From: Pseudomonas sp. BP8
Lineage (GTDB): Bacteria; Pseudomonadota; Gammaproteobacteria; Pseudomonadales; Pseudomonadaceae
Length of the DNA: 64,000 nt
Assembly (NCBI RefSeq): GCF_017875955.1
Contig: NZ_JAGINK010000001.1
Span: forward strand, 5,548,501 to 5,612,500
Reading direction: 5' to 3'
A model generated the notes under the pieces. The model was not told the origin of the DNA. It saw nothing but the letters and a program-made list of their open reading frames with translations, and made no database searches. A program made the translations under genes and the position numbers. Positions 45,759 to 54,757 of the stretch are shown here, in pieces (position 1 is the first letter of the stretch; every line of letters starts with the position of its first letter).

Positions 45759-46853
45759 CTACGGCTTGTGCGCGCGCGACAGGAACTCGTGCGACTGCAT
45801 CTCCAGCAACCGGCTCAGGGTCCGCTGGAACTCGAAGCTCAGGCGCCCACCGGTATACAGGTCCTTGAGCTCGACTTCGGCCGAGATGATCAGCTTGACG
45901 TTACGGTCGTAAAACTCGTCGACCATATTGATGAAGCGCCGGGCGATATCATCGGTGGCCACGCCCATCTGCTCGACGTTGCTCAACAGCACCGCATGGA
46001 AGATCTTGCCCAGCTCGATGTAGTCGTTCTGGCTGCGTGGACCGTCGCACAGGGCGCGGAAGTCGAACCAGGCGACGTCGTCGCAGGTACGCAGTGCGTG
46101 GATCTCGCGGTTCTCGATCACCAGCACGTCGTTTTCGACAGCCTGGGTGCACTCCGGCGTCAGCGCCTTGAAGCTCTGGCGCAGGCTTTCGTGGGCGGCG
46201 GCGTCGAGCGGGAAGTGGAACAGTTCGGCCTGCTCCAGGTGGCGCAGACGATAGTCGACGCCGCTGTCGACGTTCACCACGTCGGTGAACTGCTTGATCA
46301 TGGCGATTGCCGGGAGGAAACGCGCCCGCTGCAAGCCATCCTTGTACAAGCCGTCCGGAACGATGTTGGAGGTTGCCACCAGCGAGACGCCGTTCTTGAA
46401 CAACTCTTCCATCAGCGTGCCGAGGATCATCGCGTCAGTGATGTCGGAGACGAAGAATTCATCAAAGCAGATCACCCGAGCTTCCTGGGAGAAGCGCTTG
46501 GCAATCACGGTCAGGGGGTTCTTTTCACCCTTGAGCGTGCGCATCTCTTCGTGCACGCGCTTCATGAAGCGGTGGAAGTGAGTACGCATCTTCTGCTGGA
46601 ACGGCAACGCCTCGTAGAAGGTGTCGACCAGGTAGGTCTTGCCCCGGCCTACCCCGCCCCAGAAATACAGACCCTTGACCGGCGTCTGGTCTTTCTTGCC
46701 GAACAGTTTGCCGAACATGCCGGGCTTGTTGTTCTGCGCCGCGACCAGATCGTCGTACAGACGCTGCAAATGACGCACCGCTGTTTCCTGCGCCGCGTCA
46801 TGGAAGAAATCGGGACGTTTCAGATCTGCTTGATATCGTTCTAAGGGCGTCAT
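45759..46853 (-). CDS. zapE: Cell division ATPase ZapE (AFG1 family)
   Basis: A 364-residue cytosolic AAA-like ATPase that interacts with FtsZ and destabilises rings late in division in E. coli, needed under low oxygen or heat. Walker A is GGVGRGKT (66-73), Walker B RVICFDEFFVSDITDAMIL, sensor-type VATSNIVPDGLYKDGLQRAR. The start ATG begins MTPLERYQADLKRPDF. It is downstream of trpS with a terminator-like hairpin between them. Confidence 0.95.
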   Translation of the reverse strand: MTPLERYQADLKRPDFFHDAAQETAVRHLQRLYDDLVAAQNNKPGMFGKLFGKKDQTPVKGLYFWGGVGRGKTYLVDTFYEALPFQQKMRTHFHRFMKRVHEEMRTLKGEKNPLTVIAKRFSQEARVICFDEFFVSDITDAMILGTLMEELFKNGVSLVATSNIVPDGLYKDGLQRARFLPAIAMIKQFTDVVNVDSGVDYRLRHLEQAELFHFPLDAAAHESLRQSFKALTPECTQAVENDVLVIENREIHALRTCDDVAWFDFRALCDGPRSQNDYIELGKIFHAVLLSNVEQMGVATDDIARRFINMVDEFYDRNVKLIISAEVELKDLYTGGRLSFEFQRTLSRLLEMQSHEFLSRAHKP

Positions 46854-46870
46854 AATTCGTTAGCGAGGTA

Positions 46871-46905
46871 ACAAAAGCGGGCCGTCACTGTAGCGACGGG
46901 CCCGC
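46871..46905 (-). terminator. Hairpin terminator between trpS and zapE
   Basis: Minus strand GCGGGCCCGTC-N6-GACGGCCCGC with one bulged base, followed by TTTTGTT. It ends about 18 bases before zapE, so zapE expression may depend on read-through or a promoter I cannot see. Confidence 0.6.
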
Positions 46906-46936
46906 ATAATGGCAATCAGACTTGCGGCGAAATGCC

Positions 46937-48286
46937 TCAGTCCTGTTGCGGTTGGAGTGCAGTACGCAGGGCCAGCACGGCGGCGTCACGGGCCTGGGCG
47001 TCGGCGAACTGCGGGCCGTCGGCAACCTGCTCGCCCTCCAGCCAGAGGGCGAAGCCCAAGCCGTCGACCCGTACGTCGGCCTCACCGCCCTGCTGCAGTT
47101 GCTTGCTCACCGCGCCGGCGCTCTTGCCGTCGGCGAAGCTGCGCGAGAGCAGCAACTGCTCGCCGTCGGCCGCCAGCAGGCGGAAGCGGAAGCTGCCGTC
47201 TTCATCGCGGAAGCTGACAAAGCGGGCGTTCTTGGCGGCCTTTTTCTTCACTTCACCGGTGCTTTGCACACTGCTGCGGAACGAGCGAAGACCGACCGCT
47301 TCGCGCAGTTGCTCAAGGAACGGCGTGGCACTTTTACGCGCCTTGGCGGCGCCGGCCAGAAGGATGTCCTCGAGATCGGCCGGGCGTGCGATCAACTGGT
47401 GATAGTGCTCGCGCGGCGCGGCCAGTTGGCTATCGAGCAAGTGGAACAGGCGCTGCTTGGCCTCACCCCAACCGATGCCCTGCAACAGCTCTTCACGGAA
47501 CTCGGCCGCTTGCGCTGGGGTGGCGAAGGCCTGGAACAGGGTGAACAGGTGCGCGTTGTCGGGATCCTTGGCTTCGCCCGGTGCACGCGAATCGGTGACG
47601 ATGCGCGAAATGGCGTCTTTCATGTCCTTGGCGCTGGAGAACAGCGGGATGGTGTTGTCGTAGCTCTTGGACATCTTGCGACCGTCCAGGCCTGGCAGGG
47701 TTGCCACGCTCTCTTCGATCACCGCTTCCGGCATGGCAAAGAAGTCCTTGCCCTGGCCGAACAGATGATTGAAGCGCTGGCCGATGTCGCGGGCCATTTC
47801 CACGTGCTGGATCTGGTCACGGCCAACCGGCACCTTGTGTGCATTGAACATGAGGATGTCGGCGGCCATCAGCACCGGGTAGCTGAACAGTCCCATGGTC
47901 ACGCCGGCGTCCGGGTCTTCGCCGTTTTCCAGGTTCTTGTCCACCGAGGCCTTGTAGGCATGAGCGCGGTTGAGCAGGCCTTTGCCGGCAACGCAGGTCA
48001 GCAGCCAGGTCAGTTCGGGAATCTCGGGGATATCCGACTGACGATAGAACGTCACCTTGTCCGGATCGAGACCGCCGGCCAGCCAGGTGGCGGCGATTTC
48101 CAGGCGCGAACGCTGGATGCGCAGCGGGTCGTCGCACTTGATCAGCGCGTGATAGTCGGCCAGGAAGTAGAACGAGTCGGCACCGGGCTGCTGGCTGGCG
48201 AGGATGGCCGGGCGGATGGCGCCGGCGTAGTTGCCCAGGTGCGGGGTGCCGGTGGTGGTGATACCGGTAAGAATGCGCGTAGTCAT
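46937..48286 (-). CDS. trpS: Tryptophanyl-tRNA synthetase with extra C-terminal domain
   Basis: A 449-residue class I synthetase charging tRNA-Trp. ATP-site HIGH-like motif [12 protein letters not shown] (11-22) and KMSKS (204-208) are present. The normal enzyme ends near residue 335; here about 110 residues follow, including [20 protein letters not shown] with [20 protein letters not shown], which resembles a single DUF1508/YegP module, and a second weaker unit. Only 25 bases separate it from the upstream hydrolase gene. The role of the extra domain is unknown. Confidence 0.95.
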   Translation of the reverse strand: MTTRILTGITTTGTPHLGNYAGAIRPAILASQQPGADSFYFLADYHALIKCDDPLRIQRSRLEIAATWLAGGLDPDKVTFYRQSDIPEIPELTWLLTCVAGKGLLNRAHAYKASVDKNLENGEDPDAGVTMGLFSYPVLMAADILMFNAHKVPVGRDQIQHVEMARDIGQRFNHLFGQGKDFFAMPEAVIEESVATLPGLDGRKMSKSYDNTIPLFSSAKDMKDAISRIVTDSRAPGEAKDPDNAHLFTLFQAFATPAQAAEFREELLQGIGWGEAKQRLFHLLDSQLAAPREHYHQLIARPADLEDILLAGAAKARKSATPFLEQLREAVGLRSFRSSVQSTGEVKKKAAKNARFVSFRDEDGSFRFRLLAADGEQLLLSRSFADGKSAGAVSKQLQQGGEADVRVDGLGFALWLEGEQVADGPQFADAQARDAAVLALRTALQPQQD

Positions 48287-48311
48287 GGGTAATCGCTTGA
48301 TCAGGCTTGGC

Positions 48312-48947
48312 TCAGTTCGAGAGACGCGGCAGCACCAGATCTTTCAGATCGGTCAGCTTGCCATGGAAAAAGTGTCCGCATTCTGCCACTTTCAGCAGCT
48401 CATGGGGGCGCGACAGGCTGTCGGACCATTCGTATACCAACTGCGGATCGACCACTTCGTCGGCATCCGGCTGGATCACCGTAAGCGTGCAGCGCTGCGG
48501 CAGTGGGAAGTCATCATTGAGGCGCATGACAGCAGGGGCAACCATGAACAGCTGCTGCAGCGTCTCGCCCTGGGCCTCCAGGCGGCCGGCCAGGCTGGCG
48601 GCGACAAACCCACCGAACGAGAAGCCCATCAGCACCAGCGGCAGCTGCGGATGGTTCGCGCGCACCCAAGCGGCCACCGCTTCGGCGTCCTGCACTTCGC
48701 CCGCGCCCATGTCATGGCTGCCGGCGCTCTGGCCGACACCGCGGTAGTTGAAGCGTAACGTGCTGTAACCGGCATCGCGGGCGGTGCGCTGCAGGGTCGA
48801 AACCACCTTGTTGAGCATGGTGCCGCCCTGGACCGGATTGGGGTGGCAGATCAGCACGATGCCGCGCGCATCGGCGACGTCCAACTGCAGGGCTTCCAGT
48901 TGGCCGCAGGGGCCATCGATGAACAAAGGGGTTTCGCGGATAAGCAA
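48312..48947 (-). CDS. Alpha/beta hydrolase (YfhR/YqiA-like dienelactone hydrolase type)
   Basis: A 211-residue serine hydrolase: oxyanion region [19 protein letters not shown], nucleophile elbow [13 protein letters not shown] (Ser of GFSFGG), then D in [11 protein letters not shown] and H in [11 protein letters not shown]. The best start is TTG at 48947 ([15 protein letters not shown]), with CGGAG upstream; the open frame continues far upstream without similarity. Probably co-transcribed with trpS. Substrate unknown. Confidence 0.88.
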   Translation of the reverse strand: MLIRETPLFIDGPCGQLEALQLDVADARGIVLICHPNPVQGGTMLNKVVSTLQRTARDAGYSTLRFNYRGVGQSAGSHDMGAGEVQDAEAVAAWVRANHPQLPLVLMGFSFGGFVAASLAGRLEAQGETLQQLFMVAPAVMRLNDDFPLPQRCTLTVIQPDADEVVDPQLVYEWSDSLSRPHELLKVAECGHFFHGKLTDLKDLVLPRLSN

Positions 48948-49100
48948 GGTAGTACTCCGTGACCTCGGGTCCGTGACCTCGGGAAGGGTCGACTCGTCTA
49001 GCTGATGAATTCTGTTCTGATATATTTGCGATCGCTCGCGGTATACAGCGCAGGTCTGAGCCGTTAACGTAAAGCAAAGCCGTTTATAGAGGAAGGACTC

Positions 49101-49538
49101 GTGGAACTCTCGCTCCTTGTTTGGTTGTTGCCGACCCTGGCCCTGGTCGTCGGTGTAGTCGTCGGCTTCGTCGTGGCCCGCCTGCTGCCCAACGCTGCCC
49201 CGAGCAGCACCCAACGCCAGCTGGATGATATCCAGCAGCGTTTCGACAGTTATCAGAACGAAGTGGTCACCCACTTCAACAGCACGGCAGCCCTGGTCCA
49301 GCGACTGACCCAGAGCTACCAGGATGTCCAGGATCACCTGGCCGATGGCGCCAACCGCCTGGCCCTCGACGAACTGACCCGTCAGCGTCTGCTGGCCGCC
49401 TTGCACTCGGAAGCGGCGCAGGGTCCCCGTGACCGCCTGACCCCGCCGAAAGACACAGCCGAAGTGCCGCGTGACTACGCGCCCAAGACGCCCAACTCGC
49501 CGGGCATGCTCGACGAGAGCTACGGGCTCAAGCGCTGA
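49101..49538 (+). CDS. zapG: YhcB/ZapG family inner-membrane division protein (DUF1043)
   Basis: A 145-residue protein with one N-terminal helix (about 4-27, LLVWLLPTLALVVGVVVGFV) and a cytosolic coiled coil (about 35-100; QRQLDDIQQRFDSYQNEVVT) then a proline-rich disordered end. YhcB coordinates cell size with envelope synthesis in E. coli. The start is GTG with GAGGAAG upstream. Monocistronic with its own terminator. Confidence 0.93.
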   Translation: MELSLLVWLLPTLALVVGVVVGFVVARLLPNAAPSSTQRQLDDIQQRFDSYQNEVVTHFNSTAALVQRLTQSYQDVQDHLADGANRLALDELTRQRLLAALHSEAAQGPRDRLTPPKDTAEVPRDYAPKTPNSPGMLDESYGLKR

Positions 49539-49551
49539 TCTGGATGTACTG

Positions 49552-49578
49552 AAAAAGGCCTCGTGAGAGGCCTTTTTT
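49552..49578 (+). terminator. Rho-independent terminator of zapG
   Basis: AAAAAGGCCTC-GTGA-GAGGCCTTTTTT: an 11-bp stem with a GNRA loop and a T-run, 13 bases after the stop. Confidence 0.95.
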
Positions 49579-49626
49579 GGTTTTGCTGGCGGGGTCAGGG
49601 GCATTATTGCCGCGAGGCAGACCGCT

Positions 49627-49716
49627 GTGTATGGCACCGGCTGCGCCGGTGTTCGCGGGGCAAGCCCGCTCCTACAGGGGCTTGCCGTCCGCCTGGCTTG
49701 CCCCGCGAAGAGGCCG
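49627..49716. repeat. REP pair between zapG and mdeA
   Basis: Forward REP GTTCGCGGGGCAAGCCCGCT with CCTACAGGGG, preceded by GTGTATGGCACCGGCTGCGC, followed by a degenerate inverted REP ending CTTGCCCCGCGAAGAGGCC. It lies between convergent genes. Confidence 0.75.
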
Positions 49717-49742
49717 CCATTGTCACACCCAATCCCCGCACC

Positions 49743-50933
49743 TCAGGCTCGCAACGCCTGCCCAATATCCGCAATCAGATCGTCCACATCCTCCAGCCCC
49801 ACCGACAACCGCACCAGCCCCTCAGAGATACCATGCTCCGCCCGCTCCTGCGGCGTATAGCTCGAATGCGTCATGCTCGCCGGATGCTGCGCCAGCGACT
49901 CGGCATCCCCCAGGCTCACTGCCCGGCTGAACAGCTGCAGAGCATTCATGAAACGCCTGCCGGCCTCTATACCGCCCTTGAGCTCAAACGCAATCATGCC
50001 GCCCGGCAAACGCATCTGCCGCTGCGCCAATGTGTACTGACGGAAGCTAGGCAGTCCAGGGTAGTGCAACAGCTCGACCTCAGCCTGCTCATCCAGGAAT
50101 GCCGCCACCTGCGCGGCATTGGCGCAATGCCGATCCATGCGCAGGGCCAGCGTCTTGATCCCACGCATCAACAATGAGGCATCGTGCGGCGACAGCACGG
50201 CGCCAGTCATGTCCTTCAGCCCTACCAGGCGTATCCGATCAACCAACGCCTTGCGACCGACCACCAGGCCCGCCGTGATGTCGCCATGGCCACTGAGGTA
50301 CTTGGTCGCCGAATGCACCACCAGGTCCGCGCCTATCTCCAGTGGCCGCTGCAAATAGGGCGTACAGAAAGTGTTGTCGACCACCACCAGGATCGCCTGC
50401 TCGCGGGCAACGCTTACCACCGCAGCGATATCGACCAGTTGCAGGGTGGGGTTGGCCGGTGATTCGAAGTAGATCATCCGCGTCTTCGGCGTGATCGCAG
50501 CGCGCAGGGCCTGCACATCGTTGAGGTCGACATGCTGGACCTTGATGCCGAACTCGCCGATGCCGTGGTGCAGGAAAGCAAAGGTACAGCCATACAGCGT
50601 GCGCCCGACAATCAGCTCGTCGCCGGGGCGCAGCAGGGTCCACAAGGTTGATGTGATGGCGCCCATCCCCGACGCCAGCGCAAGACCGGCCTCCCCGCCC
50701 TCCAGCGAGGCCATGCGCTGCTCCAGCAGGGCCAGGGTCGGGTTGGAAATACGGCTGTAGAAGTGCCCCTGCTCTTCCCCGGCAAAGCATGCAGCACCGT
50801 ACTCAACGGAAGGAAACGCATAAGTCGCCGTCTGGTAAACCGGTGGCACCAAGGCGCCGCCGTGAGACTGCGGGTCGTAACCGTGGTGGATCGCCCGCGT
50901 GGAAAACCCTGAATTATTGTCGCAGTCGCGCAT
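49743..50933 (-). CDS. mdeA: L-methionine gamma-lyase
   Basis: A 396-residue PLP enzyme cleaving methionine to methanethiol, 2-oxobutyrate and ammonia. It closely follows P. putida MdeA: FSTRAIHHGYDPQSHGGALV, LASGMGAITSTLWTLLRPGD, the specificity cysteine C116 in LYGCTFAFLHH, and the PLP lysine K211 in HSATKYLSGHGD. C116 separates gamma-lyases from cystathionine enzymes, so the assignment is strong. It is divergent from an Lrp-type gene (mdeR). The mdeB oxoacid dehydrogenase gene that follows mdeA in the classical P. putida operon is absent; the next feature is a REP pair. Confidence 0.93.
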   Translation of the reverse strand: MRDCDNNSGFSTRAIHHGYDPQSHGGALVPPVYQTATYAFPSVEYGAACFAGEEQGHFYSRISNPTLALLEQRMASLEGGEAGLALASGMGAITSTLWTLLRPGDELIVGRTLYGCTFAFLHHGIGEFGIKVQHVDLNDVQALRAAITPKTRMIYFESPANPTLQLVDIAAVVSVAREQAILVVVDNTFCTPYLQRPLEIGADLVVHSATKYLSGHGDITAGLVVGRKALVDRIRLVGLKDMTGAVLSPHDASLLMRGIKTLALRMDRHCANAAQVAAFLDEQAEVELLHYPGLPSFRQYTLAQRQMRLPGGMIAFELKGGIEAGRRFMNALQLFSRAVSLGDAESLAQHPASMTHSSYTPQERAEHGISEGLVRLSVGLEDVDDLIADIGQALRA

Positions 50934-50988
50934 GGCAACAGCCTCGTGTGGTTTGTAATAAGCTTATGCCAATGACCACCGGGGATTT

Positions 50989-51025
50989 TTCCAAAGTAGC
51001 CCACGCAAGCGGGTGACTCTTGGAA
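50989..51025. promoter_or_regulatory. Candidate MdeR operator, imperfect dyad
   Basis: TTCCAAAGTAGCCCACGC on the left mirrors GCGGGTGACTCTTGGAA on the right, with outer half-sites TTCCAA and TTGGAA. It is centred between mdeA and mdeR. Lrp-family proteins bind such dyads; assignment to MdeR is inference. Confidence 0.5.
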
Positions 51026-51060
51026 CAAAAACAATAATTACCGACTCAGGAGGGCAAAAC

Positions 51061-51540
51061 ATGCCTTCAGGCCTCGACCGCACCGACCGCGCCCTGCTCG
51101 CAGCCTTGCAGGACAACGCCCGCCTCACCGTATCCGAGCTCGCCGACCAGGTTGCGCTGACCACCTCGCCCTGCTGGCGGCGGGTCAAGTTGCTTGAGGA
51201 CAACGGCTACATCACCGGCTATCAGGCCATCCTCTCCCCCAAGTCACTAGGGTTTGGCGTGACCGCATTTGTCAGCATCATGATGGATTCGCACACCAAG
51301 GAGATGGCCCTGGCGTTCGAGAAACGGCTGTTGGAAATTCCCGAGATCGTGGTGTGCCACAACATTTCCGGGCGATATGACTTCTTGCTGGAGATTCTGG
51401 CGAGGGACTTGGAATCGTTTGGGGAATTTACCCGCGAGGTGTTGCAGCGGTTGCCCGGGGTGAAGGAGATCTACTCGAGTTTTTCGTACAAGGCGGTGAA
51501 GGAACGGCGGGTGATTCCGGTGTCGGAAAAGCACATATGA
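51061..51540 (+). CDS. mdeR: Lrp/AsnC-family regulator MdeR
   Basis: A 159-residue regulator: N-terminal winged helix (LDRTDRALLAALQDNARLTV; VALTTSPCWRRVKLLEDNGY) and C-terminal RAM ligand domain (about 70-150; FVSIMMDSHTKEMALAFEKR, VCHNISGRYDFLLEILARD). In P. putida MdeR activates mdeAB in response to methionine. Its ATG is preceded by AGGAGG; the longer frame is not needed. Divergence from mdeA supports local control. Confidence 0.9.
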   Translation: MPSGLDRTDRALLAALQDNARLTVSELADQVALTTSPCWRRVKLLEDNGYITGYQAILSPKSLGFGVTAFVSIMMDSHTKEMALAFEKRLLEIPEIVVCHNISGRYDFLLEILARDLESFGEFTREVLQRLPGVKEIYSSFSYKAVKERRVIPVSEKHI

Positions 51541-51559
51541 GGCCTTGGTGGACACTCGG

Positions 51560-51673
51560 TCCTGTTCGCGGGGCAAGCCCGCTCCTACAGGTTATGCGCG
51601 GCTTTCAAGACTGGCGCTGTACCTGCCGAAGGTAGCGCAAAACCTGTAGGAGCAGGCTTGCCCCGCGAAGAGG
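51560..51673. repeat. REPIN between mdeR and cysNC
   Basis: Forward REP GTTCGCGGGGCAAGCCCGCT CCTACAGG and inverted mate CCTGTAGGAGCAGGCTTGCC CCGCGAAGAGG about 50 bases apart, between convergent genes. Confidence 0.9.
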
Positions 51674-51710
51674 CAGGTATTGCCACTACCTACCCCTTGG
51701 TCGCGCGCAC

Positions 51711-51735
51711 AAAAAACCCCGCCGAAGCGGGGTTT
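51711..51735 (-). terminator. Rho-independent terminator of cysDNC
   Basis: Minus strand AAACCCCGCTTCGGCGGGGTTT followed by TTTT: an 8-9-bp stem with a TTCG loop, 19 bases after the cysNC stop. Confidence 0.93.
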
Positions 51736-51753
51736 ATCAGGCAACACCAGCGC

Positions 51754-53655
51754 TTAGATCGCGCCGCGCTTGCGCAGCAGATCCAGCACTTGCTTGACGC
51801 CTTCTTCTACACCGGTGCTCTGGGTATCGATCACCAGGTCGGCATCCAGCGGCACATCGAACGGGAAGCTTTCACCCGGGATGTTGTCGCCGCCGGCGGC
51901 ATACAAGCCCTGCGGATCACGCTCACGGCAGGCAATCGGCGATGCCTGGACGTAAACGGTCAGCAGACGCTCCTTGCCAATCAGTGCCTTGGCCTGTTCG
52001 CGGCCTTCGGCATCCGGAGCAACAAAGGCAGCCAGGGTCAGCAGGCCGGCTTCGTTGAACTGGCGCGCCACGTGGGCGGCACGACGCCAGTTCTCGGTGC
52101 GACCGGCGCGGTCCTGCGGCAGACCCTTGTTCAGGTCATGACGCAGGTTCTGGCCGTCGAGCACGTAGACCGCACGGCCCATGTCGAACAACTTGCGTTC
52201 CACGGCATAGGCCAAGGTGCTCTTGCCCGCGCCGGAGAGGCCGCTGAACAGTACGGTAGCTGGCTGCTGGCCGAAGCGCAGTGCACGCTCTTCAGTAGCA
52301 ACGTGGGCCTGCTTGCCATGGTGGCCGGTGCTGCCATGCGGCAGAACAGGCTGGGCGATGATCATGCCGGCGCCGACGGTGCCGTTGGTCAGGCGGTCGA
52401 TGACGATGAATGCACCGGTGGTGCGGTTGCTCTCGTAACCATCCAGAGCGATAGCGCTGTCGAGGCTGACCTTGACCTGGCCGATCTCGTTCAGCTGCAG
52501 CGCGCTGGCAGTGCCTTTCTCGAGGGTGTTCACATCGACCTTGTGGGTGATGCTGGCTATCGAGCCCGGCACGTAGCTGGTAGCGCGCTTGATGTCGTAT
52601 TTCTTGCCCGGGAGCATTGGCTCCTCAGCCATCCACACGAGCATGGCATCGAACTGGTCGGTCACCGGCGGGACGTTGTCGGCATGTACCAACAGGTCGC
52701 CACGGGAGATATCGATCTCGTCTTCCATGGTCAGGGTAACGGCTTCGCCTGGGCCGGCTTTTTCCAGCTCACCTTCATAGGTGACGATGGACTTGACCCG
52801 GCTGCTCTTGCCCGACGGCAGCACGACGATTTCATCGCCCTTGTGCACAACGCCGCTGGCGAGGGTACCGGCGAAGCCGCGGAAGTTCAGGTTCGGGCGG
52901 TTGACGTACTGCACCGGGAAACGCAGGTCGGTGAAGTTGCGATCGGCGGCGACTTCGACGGTCTCGAGGATTTCCATCAAGGTCTGGCCGCTGTACCACG
53001 GCGAACGCTCGCTGCGGTTGACCACGTTGTCACCCTTGAGCGCCGACATCGGCACGAAGTGCAGGCTGCTCGGGGTCAGGTTGATGGCATCGGCAAACTG
53101 CAGATAGTCAGCCTTGATCGACTCGAACAGCTGCTCGTCAAAGCCTTTGAGGTCCATCTTGTTGATCGCGACGACGATGTGCTTGATGCCCAGCAGCGAG
53201 GCGATGTAGCTGTGCCGACGGGTCTGGGTCTGCACGCCGTAGCGGGCATCGACGAGGATGATCGCCAGGTCGCAGGTCGAGGCGCCGGTAGCCATGTTGC
53301 GGGTGTACTGCTCATGGCCCGGGGTGTCGGCGATGATGAACTTGCGCTTGGCGGTGGAGAAGTAGCGATAGGCGACATCAATGGTGATGCCCTGCTCGCG
53401 CTCGGCCTGCAGGCCGTCGACCAGCAGCGCCAGGTCGACTTCTTCGCCGGTGGTGCCGGATTTTTTCGAGTCGCGGGTGATCGCTTCGAGGTGGTCCTCG
53501 TAGATCATCTTGGAGTCGTGCAGCAGGCGCCCGATCAGGGTGCTCTTGCCGTCATCCACGTTGCCACAGGTGAGGAAACGCAGCAGTTCTTTGCGCTCGT
53601 GCTGAGCCAGATAAGCGACGATGTCTTCGCTGATCAAATCGGATTGGTGCGACAT
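51754..53655 (-). CDS. cysN: Fused ATP sulfurylase GTPase subunit / adenylylsulfate kinase
   Basis: A 633-residue bifunctional CysNC. N-terminal CysN GTPase (1-450) has the P-loop GNVDDGKST (31-39), [12 protein letters not shown] and NKMDL; with CysD it makes APS from sulfate and ATP. C-terminal CysC (about 455-633) has P-loop GLSGAGKST (472-480) and phosphorylates APS to PAPS. The usual phosphoserine position (FISP in E. coli) is alanine (A546 in FVAP). The chosen start [12 protein letters not shown] lies 17 bases after cysD; the longer frame is inside cysD. Confidence 0.96.
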   Translation of the reverse strand: MSHQSDLISEDIVAYLAQHERKELLRFLTCGNVDDGKSTLIGRLLHDSKMIYEDHLEAITRDSKKSGTTGEEVDLALLVDGLQAEREQGITIDVAYRYFSTAKRKFIIADTPGHEQYTRNMATGASTCDLAIILVDARYGVQTQTRRHSYIASLLGIKHIVVAINKMDLKGFDEQLFESIKADYLQFADAINLTPSSLHFVPMSALKGDNVVNRSERSPWYSGQTLMEILETVEVAADRNFTDLRFPVQYVNRPNLNFRGFAGTLASGVVHKGDEIVVLPSGKSSRVKSIVTYEGELEKAGPGEAVTLTMEDEIDISRGDLLVHADNVPPVTDQFDAMLVWMAEEPMLPGKKYDIKRATSYVPGSIASITHKVDVNTLEKGTASALQLNEIGQVKVSLDSAIALDGYESNRTTGAFIVIDRLTNGTVGAGMIIAQPVLPHGSTGHHGKQAHVATEERALRFGQQPATVLFSGLSGAGKSTLAYAVERKLFDMGRAVYVLDGQNLRHDLNKGLPQDRAGRTENWRRAAHVARQFNEAGLLTLAAFVAPDAEGREQAKALIGKERLLTVYVQASPIACRERDPQGLYAAGGDNIPGESFPFDVPLDADLVIDTQSTGVEEGVKQVLDLLRKRGAI

Positions 53656-53671
53656 GGAGTAACCCTGAAAA

Positions 53672-54589
53672 TTAGAAGTAGCCCTGACGTTTTTTGTCTT
53701 CCATGGAGCCGGCGCCATCGTGGTCGATGACACGGCCCTGGCGCTCGGAAGTGCGCGTCAGGAGCATTTCCTGAATGATATCGGTCAGGCTCTCGGCCTC
53801 CGATTCCACCGCGCCCGTCAACGGGTAGCAGCCGAGGGTACGGAAACGCACCTTCTTCTTGACGATGCGGGCTTTCTCTTCGTCGCTGAGGTGCTCGAGG
53901 ATGCGCTCGTCGTCGATCATGATCAGGGTGCCGTTCTTCTCGATGACTTCACGCTCGGCAGCGAAGTACAGCGGCACGATCGGGATGCCTTCGAGGTAGA
54001 TGTACTGCCAGATGTCCAGCTCGGTCCAGTTCGACAGCGGGAAGACCCGGATCGACTCGCCCTTGTTGACCTTGCCGTTGTACACGTTCCACAGCTCAGG
54101 GCGCTGGTTTTTCGGGTCCCAGCGGTGCTTGCTGTCACGGAACGAGTACACTCGTTCCTTCGCCCGGGACTTCTCTTCGTCACGGCGAGCACCACCGAAG
54201 GCGGCGTCGAAGCCGTGCTTGTCCAGCGCCTGCTTGAGGCCCTGGGTCTTCATGATGTCGGTGTGCTTGGAGCTGCCATGGGTGAACGGGTTGATGCCCT
54301 GCGCCACCCCTTCAGGGTTGACGTGGGTGATCAACTCCAGGCCCATTTCCTCGACCATCTTGTCGCGGAAGCTGTACATCTCCTGGAATTTCCACTGGGT
54401 GTCGACGTGCATCACCGGGAACGGCAGTTTGCCCGGGAAGAAGGCCTTGCGCGCCAGGTGCAGCATCACGGCGGAATCCTTGCCGATCGAGTACAGCATC
54501 ACCGGGTTATCGAACTCGGCGGCCACCTCGCGGATGATGTGGATGCTTTCCGCCTCCAGCTGTTTCAAGTGCGTCAGTTTGTCGACCAT
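53672..54589 (-). CDS. cysD: Sulfate adenylyltransferase subunit 2
   Basis: A 305-residue PP-loop nucleotidyltransferase; the loop is [20 protein letters not shown] (about 31-50), with [15 protein letters not shown] following. With CysN it forms the GTP-driven sulfurylase that starts assimilatory sulfate reduction. First gene of cysDNC. The 168-base upstream region has no site I can assign to CysB. Confidence 0.97.
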   Translation of the reverse strand: MVDKLTHLKQLEAESIHIIREVAAEFDNPVMLYSIGKDSAVMLHLARKAFFPGKLPFPVMHVDTQWKFQEMYSFRDKMVEEMGLELITHVNPEGVAQGINPFTHGSSKHTDIMKTQGLKQALDKHGFDAAFGGARRDEEKSRAKERVYSFRDSKHRWDPKNQRPELWNVYNGKVNKGESIRVFPLSNWTELDIWQYIYLEGIPIVPLYFAAEREVIEKNGTLIMIDDERILEHLSDEEKARIVKKKVRFRTLGCYPLTGAVESEAESLTDIIQEMLLTRTSERQGRVIDHDGAGSMEDKKRQGYF

Positions 54590-54757
54590 GGCTACTCACG
54601 TAAAACGATCTTATGGACGGCCAGCGGGCCGTGTTCGAGCGAGCCACTCTATCACAGCGACTGCTTCTATTTAGGAGGGTGGCTAGATCGAAACGGTCTA
54701 ACCATATGACTGAGGGTTTGGGCTGGTTGAGGCCGCTGGGCGGCCCCACCACACCGA

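Noticed and set aside
50934-51060. Sigma-54 promoter for mdeA
   Set aside because: The minus strand has TGGCATA but the matching -12 TTGC at the right distance is missing (TATTA instead).
54731-54745. GGCCGC-TGG-GCGGCC hairpin after the Nif3-family gene as a terminator
   Set aside because: Only 6 bp with no T-tract on the minus strand; too weak to call.
54590-54757. CysB binding site upstream of cysD
   Set aside because: CysB sites are degenerate and I could not pick one out from background by eye.
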